Origin: Methanobrevibacter sp.
GTDB taxonomy: Archaea > Methanobacteriota > Methanobacteria > Methanobacteriales > Methanobacteriaceae
DNA: 62,397 bases
NCBI GenBank assembly: GCA_017646885.1
Contig: JAGCLR010000143.1
Span: 1 to 62,397, forward strand
Direction: 5' to 3'
Shown here: one piece after another, positions 6,090-13,067 of the stretch
How the letters are laid out: each line of letters begins with the position of its first letter
How positions within the stretch are numbered: position 1 is the stretch's first letter
Position numbers and translations under genes: made by a program
Notes under the pieces: model-generated
What the model saw: only the letters and a program-made list of their open reading frames with translations
Databases searched by the model: none
Told to the model about the DNA's origin: nothing

Positions 6090-6322
6090 AGGAATTATGG
6101 GAATATTCCAAACCAACCCACCAGTATGAAATCGAAGAAATTAACTTTTCTCCGTTTTTAGATGCTGTACAAAACAAAAGATTTGATTTAGCAGGAAAAT
6201 GGAAAATAGACTTCATAAAACAATACGGTTATAAAAGCTGGATGACATTTATAGAATTTATAACAACAAAATACAAACCAGAAGACCCACCAATTATATA
6301 CATAATACATGGTGAATTATGA
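6083..6322 (+). CDS. small hypothetical protein
   Basis: 79 residues starting at a TTG that overlaps the previous stop. Aromatic-rich, ends HGEL. No domain recognised. It overlaps the next gene by 4 bases (ATGA). Confidence 0.5.
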   Translation: MVKELWEYSKPTHQYEIEEINFSPFLDAVQNKRFDLAGKWKIDFIKQYGYKSWMTFIEFITTKYKPEDPPIIYIIHGEL

Positions 6323-6486
6323 AAGATAATTTCAACCCAAAAATATTCGAAGGATACAACATAGTATGTAATGATTCATATGTTCCATATGATATGCCAT
6401 TCATAATATGGGAAGATACGATTTATGTCAGAAAGGAATTGTATGAGGAATTAAAGAAATTGCCGAAAAAAAAAGGGTGTATATAA
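6319..6486 (+). CDS. 55-residue hypothetical protein
   Basis: Starts at an ATG overlapping the previous stop, with GGTGA just upstream. The product has a aromatic/acidic middle (YVPYDMPFIIWEDTIYV) and a Lys-rich tail ending KKKGCI. Fourth gene of the small-gene operon; no family recognised. Confidence 0.5.
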   Translation: MKDNFNPKIFEGYNIVCNDSYVPYDMPFIIWEDTIYVRKELYEELKKLPKKKGCI

Positions 6487-6550
6487 TATATTCATTATAT
6501 AAAAACTTTATACATTTAAAGATACTTGAATATGTGGAAAAGCATTGTTA

Positions 6551-6563
6551 TACTATAAAAGAT
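6551..6563 (+). promoter_or_regulatory. TATA box of the 152-nt RNA gene
   Basis: TACTATAAAAGAT lies 20-25 bases upstream of G6578, the first base of a 7-bp acceptor-like stem. This is the spacing expected for archaeal transcription starting exactly at the RNA's 5' end. Another TATA-like string (TTATATAAAAAC) lies near 6494. Confidence 0.5.
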
Positions 6564-6577
6564 ATAATGGGATAGAA

Positions 6578-6729
6578 GGGCAAGTAAAATACCAAGAGTT
6601 AAGAATATGTGTTTTATACATTTTCCCAGTATTCTTTAAAAAAAACTTTACGAGGACACAATTAGGAAGACAAAACACACCAGAGGAGGGGGGGGTGTCT
6701 TGTTGTGGGTGCAAATCCCACCTTGCCCA
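6578..6729 (+). ncRNA. 152-nt RNA with tRNA-like acceptor and T arm
   Basis: GGGCAAG (6578-6584) pairs perfectly with CTTGCCC (6722-6728), followed by A as discriminator. Directly before the 3' strand is a perfect T arm, GTGGG-TGCAAAT-CCCAC (6705-6721). No D arm or anticodon arm is present. Instead there are two other arms: AAGAATA (6601-6607) with TATTCTT (6630-6636), holding an inner ATGT/ACAT stem, and AAGACA (6667-6672) with TGTCTT (6696-6701) around a run of 8 G. It has its own TATA box. The layout recalls the tRNA-like end of tmRNA, which archaea lack; no tag frame is evident. Function unknown. Confidence 0.62.
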
Positions 6730-6743
6730 ATTCAAAAAAGTAG

Positions 6744-6881
6744 ATGAACTTTACAATAGATTTAACCTCATTATTTGGACATTATCATTATCTAGGATAT
6801 GTCAGAGGTGGAGCATATTACTTCGCAGAAAAAGCAGATGAGTTAAACTATGTTCAACAACAATATGTCCAGATGTATTGA
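6744..6881 (+). CDS. 45-residue hypothetical protein
   Basis: An open frame starting 15 bases after the tRNA-like RNA, with codon use like its neighbours. The product is rich in Tyr, Gly and His (LFGHYHYLGYVRGGAYYFAE). No ribosome binding site is visible, so it may be read from a processed or leaderless transcript. Moderate support only. Confidence 0.4.
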   Translation: MNFTIDLTSLFGHYHYLGYVRGGAYYFAEKADELNYVQQQYVQMY

Positions 6882-6902
6882 AAGAAAGAAGAGGGTAGTC
6901 AT

Positions 6903-7169
6903 ATGAACGAACCAGCAACAAATATCACGATAGTAGGAACTGAAACAGAATTACGGGCAGTACCTACATACAAACTACTAAAAGAACATCTTCAAAAATA
7001 CCATCCTTCAGTAATGAAAATAATAAGTGCAAAGAATGGTGAACTAATCAGAATAGAGAATGTGAAAATAATTGGATATGAAGTACAACACAAAGAAACC
7101 ATACTCGATAAGATAAAAAAACTGCAACACAAACAAAAAAAAGCATACTATGGATTATATAAGAGGTAG
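6903..7169 (+). CDS. hypothetical protein
   Basis: 88 residues with a beta-alpha feel (ITIVGTETELRAVPTYKLLKEHLQ) and a Lys-rich C-terminus. The leader has AGAGGG about 6 bases before the ATG. First gene of an operon running to 8289. No family recognised. Confidence 0.6.
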   Translation: MNEPATNITIVGTETELRAVPTYKLLKEHLQKYHPSVMKIISAKNGELIRIENVKIIGYEVQHKETILDKIKKLQHKQKKAYYGLYKR

Positions 7170-7174
7170 AAATA

Positions 7175-7645
7175 ATGATGGAAACAACAACTATATTTGG
7201 AGTAATGTTAGTATTATGTGGAATATGTGTGTTTTATATTCTAATTTTACGTTCTGAAGAAAATAAAGTGCAAGAAACCATAAAAAAACAAAGAGAAGAT
7301 TTGATAGCTGAAAGAGCAGATTATGCAGTTCTCGATACAGATTATCGTAAATTAGAGGAACAGAAAAAAGAATTACAATTACTATTAATCAAAGAGAGAA
7401 TGAATAGTTTCTTCTATGATGAAAAAGCAACAAAACGTATTGATAAAATATATTCCAATCTTTCAAAAGCACAGAAAATAGTAGAAGACCGACTCGAAAC
7501 ATCGACAAATGCAGATTACATTGAATTAATGGCACTTTTGAATGACAGCATGTGTAAAATAGATGCTGTACATTATTATAAAGATAAAAGATACAAAAGA
7601 TATGCGAAAACTGTTACAAATAATAAAGAAGAAGGAGAGGAATAA
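7175..7645 (+). CDS. membrane-anchored coiled-coil protein
   Basis: 156 residues. A transmembrane helix at about residues 6-24 is followed by a long charged coiled coil (about 27-110). The start may be 7175 or 7178; AGAGGT lies just upstream. Layout is like i-spanin or membrane-tethered coiled-coil proteins, but no function can be assigned. Confidence 0.6.
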   Translation: MMETTTIFGVMLVLCGICVFYILILRSEENKVQETIKKQREDLIAERADYAVLDTDYRKLEEQKKELQLLLIKERMNSFFYDEKATKRIDKIYSNLSKAQKIVEDRLETSTNADYIELMALLNDSMCKIDAVHYYKDKRYKRYAKTVTNNKEEGEE

Positions 7646-7648
7646 AAA

Positions 7649-7909
7649 ATGGCAGGACTCACATACATAGTTGCCAACTATATTTATAATAACAGAAACC
7701 CCAATGGAATAGACAAAAAACTAATAATCGAATACATGAAAACAACCAATGTATCTTTCCTAAATGAGGCAGAACTTACATTAGATTTAATATTGATTGA
7801 TTTAGAAATGGATAATTTGGTCTGTATTCGTAATGATAAAATATTTGTCAGAATGCAAGAAGAAAAATGGAAACAATACACAGAAGAAGAAATAATTAAA
7901 AAAAAATGA
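7649..7909 (+). CDS. possible winged-helix protein
   Basis: 86 residues. Helix-rich with a terminal beta-hairpin (MDNLVCIRNDKIFVRM), which fits a winged helix-turn-helix: helices at about 3-12, 22-32 and 39-55, then the wing. Preceded by AGGAGAGG. If correct, it is a small transcription regulator of this operon; the assignment is tentative. Confidence 0.55.
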   Translation: MAGLTYIVANYIYNNRNPNGIDKKLIIEYMKTTNVSFLNEAELTLDLILIDLEMDNLVCIRNDKIFVRMQEEKWKQYTEEEIIKKK

Positions 7910-7916
7910 GGAAACT

Positions 7917-8150
7917 ATGATGATTTGTGAAAACTGTTACAATAATTGGAAGGCAATAATATATGATGGATACCATTACAAAACAAGATTAATTGGTGGT
8001 TGTCATTTATACACCACACCAACTTTCAATCTAGATACTTATGAATATGAATGTGAATATTTTATAAAGGAAGAAAAAAATACAAATGAAAGTGGGTTTG
8101 GACATTATGAAATAATAAAACCAATAAAGGTGAAAAAAAATGGAAAGTGA
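7917..8150 (+). CDS. small cysteine-containing protein
   Basis: 77 residues with CENC at positions 4-7 and two later Cys (C29, C46) that could complete a zinc site. Central part is Tyr/Thr-rich. The end overlaps the next gene by 11 bases. No family recognised. Confidence 0.55.
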   Translation: MMICENCYNNWKAIIYDGYHYKTRLIGGCHLYTTPTFNLDTYEYECEYFIKEEKNTNESGFGHYEIIKPIKVKKNGK

Positions 8151-8289
8151 AAATAAAACTACAAATAAGAATAATAAAAAAGAAATACAACGGACAGAAT
8201 ATAACAAACAATTTTTTATGAACAAATATATTCCAACATATGAGTCATGCCACACATGTCCAATGAAATGCGTCAAAAAGAAGAAATAA
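8140..8289 (+). CDS. 49-residue cysteine-rich protein
   Basis: Starts at an ATG 7 bases after AAGGTG and overlaps the previous gene. The product is Lys/Asn-rich and ends with a CHTCPMKC cluster followed by KKKK. The Cys cluster suggests metal binding. Last gene of this operon. Confidence 0.5.
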   Translation: MESENKTTNKNNKKEIQRTEYNKQFFMNKYIPTYESCHTCPMKCVKKKK

Positions 8290-8490
8290 CACCATAACTA
8301 TTTTTTTATCTATTTTTAACACTATTTTTTAATACAGATTTTTATTTAACGTTAAAATTGCTTTTCTTTTTCTGTATTATTTACTTTAAGTCGAAGTTAA
8401 AACCATTAATATATATTAGTAGAATTATTGGAAATAATTAGGAGATATTTAATCTCATTTGGCAAAAAAATAAAAAAAAGTTAAAATATT
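8290..8490. terminator. T-rich intergenic region between convergent genes
   Basis: Several T-runs (CTATTTTTTTATCTATTTTT) follow the rightward operon; the palindrome TTTAACGTTAAA and the small hairpin GAGAT-ATTTA-ATCTC precede the leftward gene's stop. Best read as terminators for both directions. Confidence 0.45.
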
Positions 8491-9264
8491 TTATAATGAT
8501 TCAGATTCTGAATATGGAATATATTCAGTAGTGTCTACAACACACACATTAATTATATCATTTTCATAGTCGTCGTTCAAATGTATGTATCCCATTATGT
8601 TCAACACATTACGTGGTGAAATCGGTTCAAGATACATATTTTCTTCATCAACATATTGAATATTATAATCTTGTACTGCATGTTCGCCAGTATTATATAT
8701 TACACGTTTACGGATAGTTCCCATATAATTATCTCGTTTAGCATTAAACAATACGTTTAAATCTTTAGCTGTAGTGAGAGGTAATTGTATGGATGGAAAA
8801 ATATCTTCAACAACTTGATAATTAATCCCATCATCAACCACATACAAATCTCCTTCTTTCATTTTACGTTTAAATCCAAAAAAGTCAATTAATTCATCTT
8901 TTTTGGTTTTGTATGCTTTTTTGGTGTATGGTATGAATTGGATTGTAAGTGGTGCTTCTGTTTCATTGTCGTCTATGTTTTCATGTGCTGTGAAATAAGA
9001 AAATATTTTTCTATTAGGTATCATTATTGGTTTTAGCATGATACTTTCTTGATTTTGTAGGTCGTATTTTAAACATATGAATTCGTAATCTATTGGATTA
9101 TCTTCATATACTGTGAATTTGAGTATTCCTTGGTAGTTGTTTTGTTTGATTTTTCTTATTTCTCTTTGTGTGAATGTTCTTTCATCCAATCCTACTAAGA
9201 TATATCCATTTTCCATATAATCTTCCATATTTTTATAAGTTTCTCCTGCAAATTCTATTGTCAT
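8491..9264 (-). CDS. hypothetical protein, leftward single gene
   Basis: 257 residues, soluble, acidic, with no family I recognise. The product begins MTIEFAGETYKNMEDYMENG and has beta-rich stretches throughout; an acidic tail ends it. AAGGAG lies about 14 bases upstream, rather far. It is transcribed alone, opposite to almost everything else, from a divergent promoter carrying a palindromic operator. That pattern suits a repressor, superinfection-immunity or anti-defence gene, but this is only inference. Confidence 0.72.
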   Translation of the reverse strand: MTIEFAGETYKNMEDYMENGYILVGLDERTFTQREIRKIKQNNYQGILKFTVYEDNPIDYEFICLKYDLQNQESIMLKPIMIPNRKIFSYFTAHENIDDNETEAPLTIQFIPYTKKAYKTKKDELIDFFGFKRKMKEGDLYVVDDGINYQVVEDIFPSIQLPLTTAKDLNVLFNAKRDNYMGTIRKRVIYNTGEHAVQDYNIQYVDEENMYLEPISPRNVLNIMGYIHLNDDYENDIINVCVVDTTEYIPYSESESL

Positions 9265-9311
9265 TTTTGGGTTTACATCTCCTTGTTTTTCTTATTATAT
9301 ATATATAATTC

Positions 9312-9333
9312 ATACCATATAAATTTATGGTAT
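9312..9333. promoter_or_regulatory. palindromic operator between divergent genes
   Basis: ATACCATA (9312-9319) and TATGGTAT (9326-9333) form a perfect 8-bp inverted repeat with a 6-base spacer, placed between the leftward gene (ends 9264) and the rightward gene (starts 9362). It overlaps TATA-like sequences for both directions, so a bound dimer could control both genes. Confidence 0.55.
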
Positions 9334-9361
9334 AATATTTGTTATTCAGAGGTGATAAATA

Positions 9362-9952
9362 ATGAGTACAGCATCGGTAGGAAGTTTTTCCAAAACACAA
9401 TGGGCTAATATAGAATCCGACGCTCAAAAATACCTGCAATTAAAAGCCGACTATGGAACATTAACTAATGCTAGAGAAAGTGGTGCAGATATGTCTACAA
9501 AAACAGGAGCATCCTTATCTCACGCATACGGAACATGGAAAATAGGAAAAGGAGATTGGGGTTTTAAAGCAAACATTAACAAACAAGGAAACTTCAATAA
9601 AGGACTGGCAACAGGAAAAGGAAAACAGGAATCCATGACAGTCAAAACAGGAAGCAGTAACAGTAACAGAAGATATAATTCAGCACAACAGAAATTCGCC
9701 CAAGGTGGTGGAACTAGAGCAATGAGAGGTCAATTGCTCAAAAAATCAAATTATAGACCACAACAATCATGGAGTAAAGCAAAACCAAGTAGTAATAACC
9801 TACAAAGAGCTAAAAAAGCAAGTACACTACGTGGACCAACACGTCCAACAGTTCCTAAACGAAAAATGGGTAATTATGTAAACGTAAAAGGTGTAAACTA
9901 CAAATGGAGCAATTCCAAAAATAAATATATAAGATTTGATATAAGGAGATAA
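9362..9952 (+). CDS. basic protein, possible virion or DNA-binding protein
   Basis: 196 residues, strongly basic, low complexity, rich in Ser, Lys, Gly and Asn. N-terminal about 50 residues look helical; the rest is Gly/Ser/Lys-rich and probably unstructured until a short beta-rich end (NYVNVKGVNYKWSNSKNKYIRF). AGAGGTGA precedes the ATG. It could be a DNA-condensing or internal virion protein; no family recognised. Confidence 0.65.
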   Translation: MSTASVGSFSKTQWANIESDAQKYLQLKADYGTLTNARESGADMSTKTGASLSHAYGTWKIGKGDWGFKANINKQGNFNKGLATGKGKQESMTVKTGSSNSNRRYNSAQQKFAQGGGTRAMRGQLLKKSNYRPQQSWSKAKPSSNNLQRAKKASTLRGPTRPTVPKRKMGNYVNVKGVNYKWSNSKNKYIRFDIRR

Positions 9953-9957
9953 ACATT

Positions 9958-10257
9958 ATGGATTATTTAATAGGATACAATCACGAAATATTATTTGAAT
10001 TAACACAAGTTGGAAAATTATACATATCAGAAGAAGAAGACACTATTGAAATATATGATGAAACAAAAAAGAAAAGAATATTTTACTGTGGCAAAGATGC
10101 CTGTGATTTCATAATCGTATGGGAAGCAGGAGAACCAATACCAGCAACATTGAAAAAAATATACGGAGTTCCAGAATCAACCGAAGATGATACAGAAGAA
10201 CCAACCGAACCAGAAGAACCAACTCCAGAAGAACCAACTCCAGAAGAACCAGCATAA
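9958..10257 (+). CDS. acidic protein with Pro/Glu repeat tail
   Basis: 99 residues. About 75 ordered residues are followed by a tail of repeated EEPTPEEPTPEE units. Its opposite charge to the preceding basic protein, 6 bases upstream, suggests that the two may bind each other. Ends at a poly-T terminator. Confidence 0.6.
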   Translation: MDYLIGYNHEILFELTQVGKLYISEEEDTIEIYDETKKKRIFYCGKDACDFIIVWEAGEPIPATLKKIYGVPESTEDDTEEPTEPEEPTPEEPTPEEPA

Positions 10258-10261
10258 ATAA

Positions 10262-10302
10262 ATTAAAACTCTTTTTTTTACTTCAAACATTTTTTTTAAG
10301 GT
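10262..10302 (+). terminator. poly-T terminators
   Basis: Two T-tracts (ACTCTTTTTTTT, then CATTTTTTTT) lie between the acidic protein gene and the modification cassette. The first matches the T-tracts at 1988 and 29672. Confidence 0.5.
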
Positions 10303-10308
10303 GATAAA

Positions 10309-11031
10309 ATGGAACTTGAAGTAAAAGAAATAAATATAAATGATATAAACGAGGCAGAATACAATCCTCGGACAATAAGTAATACCGAATTAACCAAATT
10401 AAAAAACAACATCCAAGAATTTGGTATAGTAGACCCAATAGTAGTTAATCTGAAAAATAATACAATCATTGGTGGTCATCAAAGATATAAAGCATTACAA
10501 GCCATGGGAATTCAACGTCTACAAATGATTGAAATAGGAAATATGGGTTGGGTATTCAACACTTTCGATTTAGATGTTGCAGATGAAGAAAACGAAAAGA
10601 TATTAAATTTAGCTCTCAACAATATTAGTGGTGAATGGAACGAAAGAAGTTTAAGTAATATATTACAAGAACTAAAAATGAAAACCACTAATTATAAATT
10701 AACAGGTTTCGACGATTTAGATATAGAGCAATTAAAAATAGACACCGAAGTGTTATTTGAAGACAACATTATAGGAAAAAGCTGGGATAAATTTAAAGAA
10801 GCTCAAGGCGATGAAAACTGGAGAGAGCAATACGAAGAAGAACCAGAAGAATATTTGGAAAATCCAGAAGATGAAGAATATTACGAAGAAGAAGACCTCG
10901 AAAACCTAAAAGACGGAATAATAAGAGACGATACAATAATATTCGAAGAAGAAATACTATGTCCAAACTGCAAACATAAAATAACATTCGATATGTTCGA
11001 AAAGAATTATTATGATAAGGTGGACGAATGA
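10309..11031 (+). CDS. ParB-like nuclease-domain protein
   Basis: 240 residues. Residues 1-75 form a ParB/sulfiredoxin-like domain: NEAEYNPRTIS, FGIVDPIVV and the GGHQRYKAL motif (about 57-65). A long acidic Glu/Tyr-rich linker follows, then a C-terminal CPNCKHKI half zinc site. Such domains bind DNA and often accompany phage DNA-modifying enzymes. The stop overlaps the start of the transglycosylase-like gene by 4 bases (ATGA), which places it in the deazaguanine cassette, perhaps for target choice. Confidence 0.82.
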   Translation: MELEVKEININDINEAEYNPRTISNTELTKLKNNIQEFGIVDPIVVNLKNNTIIGGHQRYKALQAMGIQRLQMIEIGNMGWVFNTFDLDVADEENEKILNLALNNISGEWNERSLSNILQELKMKTTNYKLTGFDDLDIEQLKIDTEVLFEDNIIGKSWDKFKEAQGDENWREQYEEEPEEYLENPEDEEYYEEEDLENLKDGIIRDDTIIFEEEILCPNCKHKITFDMFEKNYYDKVDE

Positions 11032-11774
11032 GAACATACATAGGTATGAACCCAGTAGGACATAAAAGAGTACTTGAAGACCCAATAATGAAAACAAGAC
11101 CAATGGATTTATTATTTAGTTTCGCATACAAAAAAGAATATGACTTACTTCATGATTTTAAAAACATCAATCTAATGGTAGATAGTGGAGCTTTCACAAT
11201 CAACGGTCAAAATCCAAATTTCGAAAAAGCTGAAAAACACGCTAAAGAGTACATGAAATTCATATTAAAAACAAGGAAAGACCCACGAATAAAATATTAT
11301 TTTGATTTAGATTATTTCACACTATTTGAAGAACCAGAAATTAAAAAAATACGGAATAAATTGTTTAAATTAACACCTAACATCATTCCAATATGGCACA
11401 AACAATGGGGTGCAAAAAAGTTCATGAAAATGTGCAAAGAATACGATTACGTAGCAATCCCATGCAAATTAGGAATGGAACTGGAAAAAAAAGGACTAAT
11501 CCATTATGTAAATTATGCCCACAAACACAAATGTAAAATACATGGATTAGGATTAACCAATGTAAAAGTATTGGATAAAGTGCCTTTTGATAGTGTAGAT
11601 AGCATGAGCTGGATACAAAGTGCAAATTTCAGTTATTATGGAGCAAGAAGAACATATATTCAAAGCGATTACGTGAAGGATAATATGATAAAAGTATGCA
11701 AAGGTACTTTCCTACAGCACCTTCAACAAGCAGAATATTATTACAACAAATGGAGATGGTATCACAATGATTAA
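11028..11774 (+). CDS. DpdA-like DNA 7-deazaguanine transglycosylase
   Basis: 248 residues. The sequence has the layout of the TGT/DpdA barrel as found in phages: LMVDSGAFT with D52 (candidate base-recognition or catalytic Asp), an Asp-rich strand YYFDLDYF near 95-102, HGLGLTN near 180, and DSVDSMSW near 196. DpdA enzymes swap guanine in DNA for a preQ0-type base. The neighbouring queC supports this strongly. tRNA TGT itself is longer and carries a zinc site that I do not see here. Confidence 0.72.
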   Translation: MRTYIGMNPVGHKRVLEDPIMKTRPMDLLFSFAYKKEYDLLHDFKNINLMVDSGAFTINGQNPNFEKAEKHAKEYMKFILKTRKDPRIKYYFDLDYFTLFEEPEIKKIRNKLFKLTPNIIPIWHKQWGAKKFMKMCKEYDYVAIPCKLGMELEKKGLIHYVNYAHKHKCKIHGLGLTNVKVLDKVPFDSVDSMSWIQSANFSYYGARRTYIQSDYVKDNMIKVCKGTFLQHLQQAEYYYNKWRWYHND

Positions 11775-12471
11775 CGAAACAGATTTAGAAGATACAATAA
11801 CCGAACTCGAAATGAAGAAAAGTCTCTTATTATTTAGTGGTGGATTGGATACAACAACGATATTATATTGCTTAGTACACGAAGAAATACCAGTTCAATG
11901 TTTATGTTTCGATTACGGACAACAGGCAAAACAGGAAATTCAATATGCCAAAAAAACCTGTGAAAAATTAAATGTCAAATTAGAAATTATGGACATACGT
12001 TCGTTAAACATTAGTGGTGAATTGGGAGATGGTGGAAATATACAAAATAGTGTAGATGTAATAATACCTAACCGTAACAGTATATTTCTTGCAATAGCTA
12101 CAAATTACGCAATCACACATGGATGTGAATGTGTATACATAGGCAGTAAAATAGGTACAAGTGCCTGTTTAGATGAAACATATGATTTTATAGAGCAATA
12201 TAACAAACTCAATATGGTTAGCGACATTAAACAAATAGAAATTAAAGCACCATTAATATCAATGGATACATTAGAAGTACTGGAATTGGCGTTAGACCAT
12301 AGTGTACCTTTAGATGAAACATGGTCTTGCTTCGGAAACAAAAAAGAAAGATGTAATTCCTGCAAAAATTGTAAACTCTTACCAGAAGCACTCGATATAA
12401 AAATAAGCGAATATGTTGAAAAACTAGATAATTTAAAGAAATATAGAGAATTATTCAAAACAGAAGAATAA
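11767..12471 (+). CDS. queC: 7-cyano-7-deazaguanine (preQ0) synthase QueC
   Basis: 234 residues. SGGLDTT at 24-30 is the PP-loop; FDYGQQAKQEI, VIIPNRNSIFLAIA and the C-terminal zinc site SCFGNKKERCNSCKNC complete the family pattern. QueC turns 7-carboxy-7-deazaguanine into preQ0 using ATP and ammonia. Only this step is virus-encoded; methanogens make the precursors for archaeosine. The start at 11767 overlaps the dpdA-like gene by 8 bases; the ATG at 11812 gives the more usual QueC N-terminus and is an alternative. Confidence 0.95.
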   Translation: MINETDLEDTITELEMKKSLLLFSGGLDTTTILYCLVHEEIPVQCLCFDYGQQAKQEIQYAKKTCEKLNVKLEIMDIRSLNISGELGDGGNIQNSVDVIIPNRNSIFLAIATNYAITHGCECVYIGSKIGTSACLDETYDFIEQYNKLNMVSDIKQIEIKAPLISMDTLEVLELALDHSVPLDETWSCFGNKKERCNSCKNCKLLPEALDIKISEYVEKLDNLKKYRELFKTEE

Positions 12472-12492
12472 AATATAGTGTGGTGATTAATT

Positions 12493-13065
12493 TTGACAGA
12501 TATATGGGAAGAAAAAGTACCACACGAAACAACGAAAGCTTTTGGATATTTCACAGAATATCTTAAACTAGGTCTTAACAGAACAATGACCAAACTCCAA
12601 AAGAAAATGGAAAAAGAAGGAGACACAGTTAGTTTAAGAACATTAAAAAGATATAAAGATAAATATCAATGGCTCGAAAGAGCAGAAGCATACGATATGT
12701 TCAAAGCAGAACAGAATGCTATAAAACTTAAAATGGAAACAGATTCTTACTTTGATTTAAAACGTAAAGAACTGCAAAGTTACGAAGATATTTATCAAGC
12801 AATCACAGCAAGTATAGTTGAAGGAATAATGGATGGAACTATAGACCCATTAAAAGCAAGTAAAGCATTAAAAACATTAGCAGAAGCAAACTTAGATATT
12901 TCAAAATTACACTTAAGATTATTCGGTGAACCAGCAGAAATACAACAAATCAACACAAAAAATGAATCAATGATAGAAACCAATGAAGGATTTGATGTAT
13001 TAAACAGCGATTGGATGAATAACGAACTTGAAATAATGAAACAATTGGTCAATAAGGACAGGTAA
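12493..13065 (+). CDS. terminase small subunit
   Basis: 190 residues starting at TTG behind GTGGTGAT. A helix-turn-helix-like part (about residues 38-60: TVSLRTLKRYKDKYQWLERAEAYD) is followed by a long helical oligomerisation region. It sits 2 bases before the large terminase gene, the standard position. It would recognise the packaging site on viral DNA and load the motor. Confidence 0.85.
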   Translation: MTDIWEEKVPHETTKAFGYFTEYLKLGLNRTMTKLQKKMEKEGDTVSLRTLKRYKDKYQWLERAEAYDMFKAEQNAIKLKMETDSYFDLKRKELQSYEDIYQAITASIVEGIMDGTIDPLKASKALKTLAEANLDISKLHLRLFGEPAEIQQINTKNESMIETNEGFDVLNSDWMNNELEIMKQLVNKDR

Positions 13066-13067
13066 AT

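Noticed and set aside
6545..6841. Rightward frame of 98 residues over the RNA gene, and a leftward frame in the same place.
   Set aside because: Both run through the acceptor, T arm and hairpins of the 152-nt RNA and have low-quality codon use; the RNA explains the sequence better.
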